DNA from: Streptomyces sp. WZ.A104
Lineage (GTDB): Bacteria > Actinomycetota > Actinomycetes > Streptomycetales > Streptomycetaceae
Direction: 5' to 3'
Assembly: GCF_002382885.1 (NCBI RefSeq)
Contig: NZ_NWVL01000027.1
Coordinates: 32,954-96,953 of the forward strand
Length of the DNA: 64,000 nucleotides
The position numbers and the translations under genes were made by a program. Positions 49,700 to 63,106 of the stretch are shown piece by piece. The notes beneath the pieces were generated by a model. That model had not been told where the DNA came from, made no database searches, and worked only from the letters and a program-made list of their open reading frames with translations. The number at the start of each line of letters is the position of its first letter. Within the stretch, counting starts at the first letter, position 1.

Positions 49700-51427
49700 A
49701 TGACCCAGCACCTCGCTGCCCCCTCCACCGGCACGTCCGACGACGCCCCGGGCCACCGCACCGGCTGGTGGCAGGACGCGGTGATCTACCAGGTCTATCC
49801 ACGGAGCTTCGCCGACGGCAACGGCGACGGCATGGGCGACCTCGCCGGCGTCACCGCCCGCCTGCCCCACCTGAAGGACCTGGGCGTCGACGCGGCCTGG
49901 CTCTCCCCCTTCTACGCCTCCCCGCAGGCTGACGCGGGCTACGACGTCTCCGACTACCGGGCCATCGACCCGATGTTCGGCAACCTGCTGGACGCCGACG
50001 CGCTGATCCGCGAGGCCCACGGCCTGGGCCTGCGCATCATCGTCGACCTGGTCCCCAACCACTCCTCCGACCAGCACGAGTGGTTCAAGCGCGCCCTGGC
50101 CGAGGGCCCCGGCTCCGCCCTGCGCGAGCGCTACCACTTCCGCCCGGGCAAGGGCGTGAACGGCGAACTCCCGCCCAACGACTGGGAGTCCATCTTCGGC
50201 GGCCCCGCCTGGACCCGCACGGCCAACCCGGACGGCACCCCCGGCGACTGGTACCTCCACCTCTTCGCCCCCGAACAGCCCGACTTCAACTGGGAGCACC
50301 CGGCCGTCGCCGACGAGTTCCGCTCCATCCTGCGCTTCTGGCTCGACATGGGCGTCGACGGCTTCCGGGTCGACGTCGCCCACGGCCTCGTCAAGGCCGA
50401 GGGCCTGCCCGACCTCGGGGCCCACGACCAGCTCAAGCTGCTCGGCAACGAGGTCATGCCCTTCTTCGACCAGGACGGCGTCCACGAGATCTACCGCAGC
50501 TGGCGCACCATCCTGGACGAGTACCCGGACACGATGGGGCCCGCAGGGCCTTCCTCGGAGGGGCGGCGCCGGGCGACGGGCGGGCGGATCGCCGTCGCCG
50601 AGGCGTGGACCCCCACCGTCGAGCGCACCGCCAACTACGTGCGCCCCGACGAGATGCACCAGGCCTTCAACTTCCAGTACCTGGCGACCGCCTGGGACGC
50701 CGAGGAACTCCGCAAGGTCATCGACGTCTCGCTCGACGCGATGCGCCCAGTCGGTGCGCCCACCACCTGGGTGCTCTCCAACCACGACGTCACCCGGCAC
50801 GCCACCCGCTTCGCCAACCCGGCGGGCCTGGGCACCCAGATCCGTACCCCCGGCGACCGGGAACTCGGTCTGCGCCGGGCCCGCGCCGCCAGCCTGCTGA
50901 TGCTCGCCCTGCCCGGCTCCGCCTACGTCTACCAGGGCGAGGAGCTCGGCCTGCCCGACGTCACCGACCTGCCCGACGACGCCCGCCAGGACCCCTCGTT
51001 CTTCCGTGCCGAAGGCCAGGACGGCTTCCGTGACGGCTGCCGCGTCCCGATCCCGTGGACCCGCGAGGGCACTTCGTACGGCTTCGGCGACGGCGGCAGC
51101 TGGCTCCCGCAGCCCGCGGGCTGGGGTGAGCTGTCCGTCGAGGCGCAGACCGGCGTCGAGGGCTCCACCCTGGAGCTGTACCGGGCCGCCATCGCCGCCC
51201 GCCGGGAGCACCCGGGCCTCGGCGCGGGCACCGACGTCGAATGGCTCCAGGCCCCCGAAGGCGTCCTCGTCTTCGCCCGCCCCGGCTTCGTCTGCACCGT
51301 CAACACCACCGGCACGCCCGTCCGTATCGCCGCCCGTGGCCGGGTGCTGCTCGCCAGCTCCCCGGTCACCGTGGACGGCGCCGAGGCCGAGCTGCCCGCC
51401 GACACCACGGTGTGGTGGACGGTGTGA
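49700..51427 (+). CDS. aglA: Alpha-glucosidase (GH13) for imported maltodextrins
   Basis: Cytosolic GH13 enzyme of 575 residues that hydrolyses alpha-1,4 linkages at non-reducing ends to release glucose. ATG 49700 with AGGGA 5 bases upstream. No signal peptide, consistent with intracellular action on sugars brought by MalEFG. Catalytic motifs: VYPRSFADGNGDGMGD, nucleophile Asp in GVDGFRVDVAH (about 215-225), acid Glu in AVAEAWTP (about 298-305) and SNHD (about 360). The C-terminal beta-domain is complete. Its stop overlaps the start of a LacI-family gene, so the regulator is translated with it. Confidence 0.95.
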   Translation: MTQHLAAPSTGTSDDAPGHRTGWWQDAVIYQVYPRSFADGNGDGMGDLAGVTARLPHLKDLGVDAAWLSPFYASPQADAGYDVSDYRAIDPMFGNLLDADALIREAHGLGLRIIVDLVPNHSSDQHEWFKRALAEGPGSALRERYHFRPGKGVNGELPPNDWESIFGGPAWTRTANPDGTPGDWYLHLFAPEQPDFNWEHPAVADEFRSILRFWLDMGVDGFRVDVAHGLVKAEGLPDLGAHDQLKLLGNEVMPFFDQDGVHEIYRSWRTILDEYPDTMGPAGPSSEGRRRATGGRIAVAEAWTPTVERTANYVRPDEMHQAFNFQYLATAWDAEELRKVIDVSLDAMRPVGAPTTWVLSNHDVTRHATRFANPAGLGTQIRTPGDRELGLRRARAASLLMLALPGSAYVYQGEELGLPDVTDLPDDARQDPSFFRAEGQDGFRDGCRVPIPWTREGTSYGFGDGGSWLPQPAGWGELSVEAQTGVEGSTLELYRAAIAARREHPGLGAGTDVEWLQAPEGVLVFARPGFVCTVNTTGTPVRIAARGRVLLASSPVTVDGAEAELPADTTVWWTV

Positions 51428-52470
51428 CACTGCCCGCGGCCAGGGCCACCGCCGGACCCCGCCTCTCCGACATCGCCGGACAGGCGGCGGTCAGCGAGGC
51501 CACGGTCAGCCGGGTCCTGAACGGGAAGCAGGGCGTCGCGGACTCCACGCGTCAGCGGGTGCTCGCGGCGCTCGACATCCTGGGCTACGAACGGCCCGTA
51601 CGGCTGCGGCAGCGCAGCGCCGGGCTGATCGGCCTGGTGACGCCCGAACTCACCAACCCGATCTTCCCGGCGTTCGCCCAGTCCGTCGAACAGGTGCTGG
51701 CCGGGCACGGCTACACCCCCGTGCTCTGCACCCAGGTGCCCGGCGGGGCCACCGAGGACGAGCTCGTCGAGCAGCTCGTGGAGCGGGGCGTCGGCGGCAT
51801 CGTCTTCCTGTCCGGGCTGCACGCGGACACCTCCGCCGACCCGGGGCGGTACGCCGCGCTCAGTGAGCGCGGCGTACCGTTCGTCCTGATCAACGGCTAC
51901 AACGAGCGCATCAGCGCCCCGTTCGTCTCGCCCGATGACAACGCTGCCGTGCGGATGGCCCTCGGGCACCTCGCCAATCTCGGCCACCGCCGGATCGGCC
52001 TGGCCATAGGCCCGCAGCGCTACGTCCCCTCGCGCCGCAAGCGCGACGGGTTCGTGGAGGCGGCCGTCTCCGTGCTCGGCATGGACCGCTCCGAGGCCGA
52101 ACTGCTCGTCTGTTCCACGCTGTTCAGCGTCGAGGGCGGCCAGGTGGCGGCGGGCGCCCTGCTGGACGCGGGCTGCACCGGCATCGTCTGCGGCAGCGAC
52201 CTGATGGCCCTCGGCGTGGTCCGCGCCGCCCGGGGGAGAGGCCTTGAGGTGCCGCGCGACGTCTCGGTCGTCGGCTTCGACGACTCGCCGTTCATCGCCT
52301 TCACCGACCCGCCGCTGACCACGGTCCGCCAGCCCGTGCAGGCGATGGCATCGGCCGCGGTGGGCGCGCTGCTGGAGGAGATCGGCGGGAGCCCGGTGCA
52401 GCGCACCGAGTACGTCTTCCAGCCGGAGCTGGTGGTACGCGGCTCGACGGCGGCGGTACGCGGCGGCTGA
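51424..52470 (+). CDS. Second LacI-family regulator, MalR paralogue
   Basis: Repressor of 348 residues; GTG 51424 overlaps the aglA stop by 4 bases (GTGA), so it is co-translated with it. The HTH (SEATVSRVLNGKQGVADSTRQRVLAALDILGYERP-type) is nearly identical to that of MalR, including the recognition segment and the hinge PVRLRQRSAG. The effector domain is also alike (VSPDDNAAVRMALGHLANLGHRRIGLAIGPQRYVPSRRKRDGF, VGFDDSPFIAFTDPPLTTVRQPV). It may compete with MalR for the same operators or control the amylase genes downstream. A strong terminator follows. Confidence 0.92.
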   Translation: MTLPAARATAGPRLSDIAGQAAVSEATVSRVLNGKQGVADSTRQRVLAALDILGYERPVRLRQRSAGLIGLVTPELTNPIFPAFAQSVEQVLAGHGYTPVLCTQVPGGATEDELVEQLVERGVGGIVFLSGLHADTSADPGRYAALSERGVPFVLINGYNERISAPFVSPDDNAAVRMALGHLANLGHRRIGLAIGPQRYVPSRRKRDGFVEAAVSVLGMDRSEAELLVCSTLFSVEGGQVAAGALLDAGCTGIVCGSDLMALGVVRAARGRGLEVPRDVSVVGFDDSPFIAFTDPPLTTVRQPVQAMASAAVGALLEEIGGSPVQRTEYVFQPELVVRGSTAAVRGG

Positions 52471-52490
52471 CCGGAACACCGGCACGTACA

Positions 52491-52557
52491 GGAGAGGCGC
52501 CAGGAGTCGGCCCAGGGAGGGCCGGCGGGGAGTTTCAGCGACTCCGGGCGCCTCTCC
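52491..52557 (+). terminator. Terminator of the mal operon
   Basis: An 11-bp outer stem (GGAGAGGCGCC 52491-52501 / GGCGCCTCTCC 52547-52557) encloses a 7-bp stem (GGAGTCG / CGACTCC, 52503-52509 / 52539-52545). It lies 21 bases after the LacI stop and ends the transcript before the amylase promoter. Confidence 0.85.
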
Positions 52558-52831
52558 TTGTCGTGACCGGAGTCGCATGCAACGTAACAGGCCCGCAATA
52601 TCTTGCGAAAGGCCTTGCAGCAAGAAATCGCGAAGAAAACTGGCTTGTTTCGCCGGTGTGAGCGGGAGATGTCCAAAGGGTTGACCGGTGCCTGGCGGCC
52701 TCGTACGGTCTGGTCCGCGGCAAGGTTTGCATTCTTGCAGCAAGAACCTTCAGGAGCCTTGAGGGCATGGCGCGTTGCCGGCTGAGGCTGCACCGTCCCC
52801 CGCGTTTCCCCCACCCGCAGGAGGAAAAGAC
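52558..52831 (+). promoter_or_regulatory. Amylase promoter and LacI/MalR operators
   Basis: -35 TTGACC (52681-52686) and -10 TACGGT (52704-52709), with a 17-base spacer, give a good HrdB-type promoter. TTCTTGCAGCAAGAA (52732-52746) is a perfect 15-base palindrome just after the expected start site. Another CTTGCAGCAAG (52614-52624) within CTTGCGAAAGGCC... (52602-52624) lies about 60-80 bases upstream. These CTTGC/GCAAG sites match those before malE. The amylase ribosome site GCAGGAGG is at 52818-52825. Confidence 0.8.
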
Positions 52832-54559
52832 ATGGCACGCAGACCCCTGTCCGCCGCCCTCGCCCTCGTGGCCGGCGCCACTGCCGCCCTCGTCATCCCC
52901 ACCGGATTCGGCACCGCACCCGCCGCACAGGCCGCCGCTCCGGGCGACAGGGACGTCACGGCCGTGATGTTCGAGTGGAAGTTCGCCTCCATAGCCAAGG
53001 CCTGCACGGACACCCTCGGTCCGGCGGGCTACGGCTACGTCCAGGTCTCGCCGCCCCAGGAGCACATCCAGGGCGGCCAGTGGTGGACCTCCTACCAGCC
53101 CGTGAGCTACAGGATCGCCGGTCGCCTCGGCGACCGGGCCGCTTTCGGTGCCATGGTGAACACGTGTCACTCGGCGGGCGTGAAGGTCGTCGCGGACGCC
53201 GTCATCAACCACATGGCGGCGGGCGACGGCACCGGCACCGGAGGCTCCGCGTACACGAAGTACGACTACCCGGGCCTCTACTCCGGCAGCGACCTCGACG
53301 ACTGCCGGGCGGAGATCACCGACTACAACGACCGCGCCAACGTCCAGAACTGCGAACTGGTCGGCCTCGCCGACCTGGACACCGGCGAGGACTACGTACG
53401 CGGGAGGATCGCCGGTTACCTCAACGACCTGCTCTCCCTCGGCGTCGACGGCTTCCGGATCGACGCGGCCAAGCACATGCCCGCCGCCGACCTCGCGAAC
53501 ATCAAGTCCCGGCTGAGCGATCCGAACGTCTACTGGAAGCAGGAGGCGATCTTCGGAGCGGGCGAGGCCGTATCGCCGTCCGAGTACCTCGGCACCGGTG
53601 ACGTCCAGGAGTTCCGGTACGGGCGGAGCCTCAAGCAGGTCTTCCTCCACGAGAACCTGGCCCACCTGAAGAACTTCGGCGAGGGCTGGGGCTTCATGGA
53701 GTCCGGCAAGTCCGCCGTCTTCGTCGACAACCACGACACCGAGCGCGTCGGCGACACCCTCAACTACAAGAACGGCTCCGCCTACACCCTCGCCAACGTC
53801 TTCATGCTGGCCTGGCCCTACGGCTCCCCGGACGTCCACTCCGGCTACGAGTTCAGCGACCACGCCGCCGGACCGCCGAACGGCGGCCAGGTGAACGCCT
53901 GCTACAGCGACGGCTGGAAGTGCCAGCACGACTGGCGCGAGATCTCCTCCACGGTCGGCCTCCGCAACGCCGCACGCGGCCGGGCCGTCACCGACTGGTG
54001 GGACGACGGCGGCGACCGGATCGCCTTCGGCCGGGGCGACAAGGCGTACGTCGCCATCAACCACGAGGGCTCGGCGCTCACCCGGACCTTCCAGACCTCA
54101 CTGCCCGCCGGGGACTACTGCGATGTGCAGTCCGGCAACGGGGTGAGCGTCGACGGTTCCGGCCGGTTCACCGCCACCGTCCCGGCCGGAACCGCCGTAG
54201 CCCTGCACGTGAACGCCCGGACCTGCGGGGGAGGGGGCTCTGACCCGAACCCCGGCGACGGCCCGTCCGGCGCCTCCTTCGGCGTCAGCGCCACCACCCA
54301 GCTCGGCCAGAACATCCACGTCACCGGCGACCAGGCGGCCCTGGGCAACTGGAACCCGGCCCTCGCGCCGAAGCTCGACCCGGCCGCGTACCCCGTCTGG
54401 AAGCTGGACGTGAACCTGCCCGCCGGGACCTCGTTCGCGTACAAGTACGTCCGCAAGGACGGCGACGGCAACGTCACCTGGGAGAGCGGCGCCAACCGCA
54501 CCGCCACCGTCCCGGCCTCCGGGAAGGTCACGCTGACCGCCGACGTCTGGCGCGGCTGA
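52832..54559 (+). CDS. Secreted alpha-amylase (GH13) with C-terminal starch-binding domain
   Basis: Extracellular enzyme of 575 residues that cuts internal alpha-1,4 bonds of starch. ATG 52832 with GCAGGAGG 6-7 bases upstream. A signal peptide of about 35 residues ends in QAAAPG. Catalytic motifs: DAVINHMAAGDG, nucleophile Asp in GVDGFRIDAAKHMP (about 204-217), acid Glu in EAIFGAGEAV (about 237-246) and VDNHDTERVGD (about 299-309). The C-terminal 95 residues (about 482-575: TTQLGQNIHVTGDQAALGNWNP, VWKLDVNLPAGTSFAYKYV) are a CBM20 starch-binding domain joined by a Gly/Pro linker. The animal-like short amylase type is usual in streptomycetes. It is under the palindromic operator. Confidence 0.96.
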   Translation: MARRPLSAALALVAGATAALVIPTGFGTAPAAQAAAPGDRDVTAVMFEWKFASIAKACTDTLGPAGYGYVQVSPPQEHIQGGQWWTSYQPVSYRIAGRLGDRAAFGAMVNTCHSAGVKVVADAVINHMAAGDGTGTGGSAYTKYDYPGLYSGSDLDDCRAEITDYNDRANVQNCELVGLADLDTGEDYVRGRIAGYLNDLLSLGVDGFRIDAAKHMPAADLANIKSRLSDPNVYWKQEAIFGAGEAVSPSEYLGTGDVQEFRYGRSLKQVFLHENLAHLKNFGEGWGFMESGKSAVFVDNHDTERVGDTLNYKNGSAYTLANVFMLAWPYGSPDVHSGYEFSDHAAGPPNGGQVNACYSDGWKCQHDWREISSTVGLRNAARGRAVTDWWDDGGDRIAFGRGDKAYVAINHEGSALTRTFQTSLPAGDYCDVQSGNGVSVDGSGRFTATVPAGTAVALHVNARTCGGGGSDPNPGDGPSGASFGVSATTQLGQNIHVTGDQAALGNWNPALAPKLDPAAYPVWKLDVNLPAGTSFAYKYVRKDGDGNVTWESGANRTATVPASGKVTLTADVWRG

Positions 54560-54573
54560 CCTCCTGACGAACG

Positions 54574-54605
54574 CGCGGGCCGGTGACCGACGTCACCGGC
54601 CCGCG
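54574..54605 (+). terminator. Terminator between amylase and amylopullulanase
   Basis: CGCGGGCCGGTGAC and GTCACCGGCCCGCG form a perfect 14-bp stem with tetraloop CGAC (54574-54605). It begins 14 bases after the amylase stop, so the next gene either has its own promoter or depends on readthrough. Confidence 0.9.
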
Positions 54606-54653
54606 GTCCACCCTCCGCAAGCCCTCCTGACACCAGCCGAGGAGCACCCTCCC

Positions 54654-59981
<5,328 letters not shown>

Positions 59982-60161
59982 CCTCCGACGGCACTACGGT
60001 GACGGCAGACGTCGGCGAAGGAGCCGCGACAGCCGTCCCGGTCCGCCCGGCCGGTCCCGCTCTCCCGTCGGGGGAGGCGGGACCGTGCCGGTTCGCGCGG
60101 CAGGAGCCCCGACCGGGGCGGTCGGCCCACCGACGCCCCCTGCCCCAGCGTGCGGACGGTG

Positions 60162-62285
60162 ATGATGACCAAGGTGGGATACCTTCCCGAGGAGATGAGC
60201 AGCTTCGTCGGGAGGCGGTCCGAACTGGCCCGGCTGCACACCGCGTTGACCACCCGGCGGATGACCACCCTGATCGGCCCCGGCGGCGTCGGCAAGACCC
60301 GGCTCGCGCTGCGGGCCGCCCGCGCCGTCGCCGACGGCTACCCGGACGGCGCCTGGTGGGCCGACCTCTCCCCGCTCTACGGCGACGGGCTGCTGCTCCC
60401 CACCGTCTCGGACGCCGTCGGGCTCGCCGACCACACCCTGCGGATGCCCGTCGAGGCGCTCTGCGAATGGCTCAGCGACAAGCGGCTCCTGCTGGTCCTC
60501 GACTCCGCCGAACACCTCCGGGGCCCCTGCTCCCACCTGCTGGCCGAGGTCCTCACCACCTCGCCCGCGCTGACGGTCCTGGTCACCAGCAGGCAACCGC
60601 TGGGCACCCGGGGGGAGTACGTCGTCGAGGTGCCGCCGCTCCCGGTCGACGGCGCCCCGGACGCGCTCCAGCTCTTCGCCGACCGGCTGCGCGCCGCCGA
60701 CCCCCGCGCGGGTCTCGACGGCCCCGGGGACGAGGCGGCCGCCGCCGAGATCTGCCGCCGCCTCGAAGGCATCCCGCTCGCCATCGAACTGGCCGCGGCG
60801 GGCATCGGCCGCCACACCGTGGCCCAGCTCGCCGACCGCATCGGCTCCCGCTTCGGCGTACCGGGACCCGGCCGGGGCGGCCCCGGAGAGTCCGGCGGCA
60901 CCGGGGCCGTCCCCGGCCTCGGAGCCTCCCGGCTCGACCTCCTCGCCGACGAGTCGGTCTGGCCCCGCCGGCACCGCACCCTGCGTACCGCCATCGGCTG
61001 GTCCCACGAGCTGTGCTCCCCGCTCGAACGCCTCCTCTGGGCCCGCCTCACCCCCCTGCGGACCGACTTCGACGAGGAGGTCGCCCGCGAGGTCTGCGCG
61101 GGCGGCCCGCTCACGCCCGAGGACGTGGACCGGGCGCTCCAGGGCCTGGTCGCCCAGTCCGTCGTCCAGCGCGACGGCCGCCGCTACCGGATGCTCGACA
61201 CCCTGCGCGAGTACGGCCGGATGTGGCTCGTCGAACTGGGCGAGGAGCACGCGGCGGCCGAACGGCACGCCGCCAGCTTCCTCGGCCTCGCCCGCCGTGC
61301 CCACGAGGGCTGGAGCGGCCCGGACCAGGTGTCCTGGTACCACAAGGTGTCCGACACCCACCTCGACCTGTGCGCCGCTCTGGAGCACCTGCTCGCCCAC
61401 GACGTCGCCGGGGCCCAGGAGATGGCGGGCCGGGTCGGCTTCTTCTGGGCCTGCTGCGGCCATCTGTCCGAGGCGCGCGACTACACCCAGCGCGCCCTGG
61501 ACGCGGGCCCCGTCGACGGCCCCCACCGGACCCGGCTGCACTGGGTGCTCGGCGTCGCGGCGCTGCTCCAGGGCGACTTCGCGACCGCCGAGAAGTACGG
61601 TGCGCTCTGCACGGCGATCGCCCTGTACGACCGGGACGAGGAGGGCATGCTCGGCGCCACCTACCTCTCCGGTCTCACCCAGCTGATGACCGGGCAGCCC
61701 GAGGCGGCCCTGGAGGCGGCCGAACGTGTCCTGCGGATGACGGGGAGCGTCCCCGCGGACTCCGCCCACCGGCTGCGCTGCCACCTGATCACCGTCTTCG
61801 CGCTCACCGCCCTGGGGCGGCTGGCCGAGTCCGAGGCGGCCGCCACCGCGCTGCGCAGGTCCTGCGAACGCGGTGGCGAGTTCTGGACCCGCTCCTACGC
61901 CGACTACCAGCTGGCCCTGATCGCCCTGCTCCGGGGCGACCCCGAGGCCTCCGCCGCGCACGCCCGGGCGATGCTCGCGGGCAAGCACCGGCTCCGCGAC
62001 AGCTTCGGCATCGCGCTGGGCCTGGACATCCTGGCCGCCGCGATCGCCGCCCAGGGGGCTGGGGCGCAGGCCGCCCGGGTCTACGGCACGGGACAGGCGT
62101 ACTGGCGGATGGTCGGCCACCCCCAGCGCGGCACGCCCGAGCTTGGGCCGGTCCGCGAGAGGTGCGAACGCCAGGCGCGGGCGGCCGTCGGCGACGAGGC
62201 CTACCAACGCGCCTTCGAACGCGGTCAGTCGGACAACGCGGAAGTCGGACTCGCGGCCGCCCTGGGCACCGAGCTCCAGCTCTGA
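60162..62285 (+). CDS. NB-ARC/TPR signalling ATPase without a visible DNA-binding domain
   Basis: Cytosolic protein of about 707 residues. ATG 60162, ATG 60165 or GTG 60150 are possible starts. The N-terminus opens with EEMSSFVGRRSELARL and Walker A GPGGVGKTRLALR (about 39-51), then LLLVLDSAEHLRGP (about 109-122), VTSRQPLGTRGEYVVEVPPL and a GLPLAIELAA-like helix; this is the AfsR/LuxR-type NB-ARC. The rest is helical TPR-like. In its close relatives a SARP (N-terminal) or LuxR (C-terminal) HTH is fused; none is seen here at either end, including a 116-base downstream gap. It may act by protein contact or be a truncated regulator. Confidence 0.8.
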   Translation: MMTKVGYLPEEMSSFVGRRSELARLHTALTTRRMTTLIGPGGVGKTRLALRAARAVADGYPDGAWWADLSPLYGDGLLLPTVSDAVGLADHTLRMPVEALCEWLSDKRLLLVLDSAEHLRGPCSHLLAEVLTTSPALTVLVTSRQPLGTRGEYVVEVPPLPVDGAPDALQLFADRLRAADPRAGLDGPGDEAAAAEICRRLEGIPLAIELAAAGIGRHTVAQLADRIGSRFGVPGPGRGGPGESGGTGAVPGLGASRLDLLADESVWPRRHRTLRTAIGWSHELCSPLERLLWARLTPLRTDFDEEVAREVCAGGPLTPEDVDRALQGLVAQSVVQRDGRRYRMLDTLREYGRMWLVELGEEHAAAERHAASFLGLARRAHEGWSGPDQVSWYHKVSDTHLDLCAALEHLLAHDVAGAQEMAGRVGFFWACCGHLSEARDYTQRALDAGPVDGPHRTRLHWVLGVAALLQGDFATAEKYGALCTAIALYDRDEEGMLGATYLSGLTQLMTGQPEAALEAAERVLRMTGSVPADSAHRLRCHLITVFALTALGRLAESEAAATALRRSCERGGEFWTRSYADYQLALIALLRGDPEASAAHARAMLAGKHRLRDSFGIALGLDILAAAIAAQGAGAQAARVYGTGQAYWRMVGHPQRGTPELGPVRERCERQARAAVGDEAYQRAFERGQSDNAEVGLAAALGTELQL

Positions 62286-62341
62286 CCCGGCTGTGGGGGT
62301 GTCCGGTGTCCCCGGACTACCCGCCCCCTCGCCCTTGCGGG

Positions 62342-62360
62342 TAAGGTTAGGCATACCTAA
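62342..62360 (+). promoter_or_regulatory. Iron box upstream of the DUF2470 gene
   Basis: TAAGGTTAGGCATACCTAA resembles the actinobacterial iron-box consensus and the boxes at 1895 and 9348. It lies 42 bases before the ATG at 62402, between it and the convergent-free NB-ARC gene end, well placed to block transcription when iron is plentiful. Confidence 0.75.
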
Positions 62361-62401
62361 GTATCCACTTGGGTCTCGTTGACTGCCCCTGGAGAAATCG
62401 G

Positions 62402-63106
62402 ATGCGTCCCTTCAGCCCGCGCGCCACGCAGCCGACCCGCGCCGAGCGCGTCCGGTCGATCCTGACCGTCGCCCACTCCATGACGGTGGTCAGCGACGGC
62501 CTGCACACCGAAGTCCGCCGCCTCGACGGCACGGGGGCGATGGGCCACATCCACCTGCACGCCCCGAACGACGGCGGTCACGCGCCGTCCGCCGAACGGG
62601 TCCCGGCCCGCCTGGAGTTCACGGACATCGCCCCCGCGTCCGTACGCGACCGGCTGCGCGCCCGCGTCACGGTCACCGGGCTGCTGTCCGCCCCGTACGG
62701 CAACGACACCGGGCAGTCCACCTGCATGGAGTTCGGCCAGGCGGTACTGGAGGACGCCGAGGGGCGCACCTTCGTCACCCTGGAGGAGCTGGAGGAGGCG
62801 GAGACCGACCCGATCGCCGCCTGCGAGGCGGGGATGCTCACCCATCTGGTGGACGACCACGCCGAGCTCGTCCCGCTCCTGCTGCGCCTCGTCCGCCCCC
62901 GCCCGGAGCGCGGCATGACCCGGGCCGTGCCGCTGGCGATGGACCGTTACGGAGTGACCCTGCGCCTCGAATACCCGAGCACCCACCAGGACGTCCGGCT
63001 GCCGTTCCCCCGCCCGGTCGCCGAGATCGACCAGGCGGGCCCGCAGATCCACGCCCTGCTGGCCGCCGCCCGCCGCGTCTCCCACCGCAACGGGCTGCCC
63101 GCCTAG
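62402..63106 (+). CDS. DUF2470 protein, probably iron/heme-regulated
   Basis: Cytosolic protein of 234 residues; ATG 62402 with TGGAG 7-8 bases upstream. The C-terminal 75 residues have the DUF2470 pattern (HLVDDHAELVPLLLRLV, RAVPLAMDRYGVTLRLEY, then the PFPRPV end), and the N-terminal part looks like a pyridoxine-phosphate-oxidase/HugZ-like split beta-barrel (MGHIHLHAPND, RLEFTDIAPASVRDRLRARVTVTG). This combination is found in HugZ-type heme-utilisation proteins, though the heme-contacting His of HugZ is not obvious here. An iron box directly upstream supports a role in iron or heme metabolism. Its stop overlaps that of the opposite TetR gene. Confidence 0.82.
   Translation: MRPFSPRATQPTRAERVRSILTVAHSMTVVSDGLHTEVRRLDGTGAMGHIHLHAPNDGGHAPSAERVPARLEFTDIAPASVRDRLRARVTVTGLLSAPYGNDTGQSTCMEFGQAVLEDAEGRTFVTLEELEEAETDPIAACEAGMLTHLVDDHAELVPLLLRLVRPRPERGMTRAVPLAMDRYGVTLRLEYPSTHQDVRLPFPRPVAEIDQAGPQIHALLAAARRVSHRNGLPA

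Noticed and set aside
52602..52624. A second amylase promoter
   Set aside because: I could not find a -10/-35 pair around it; the motif fits an operator instead.
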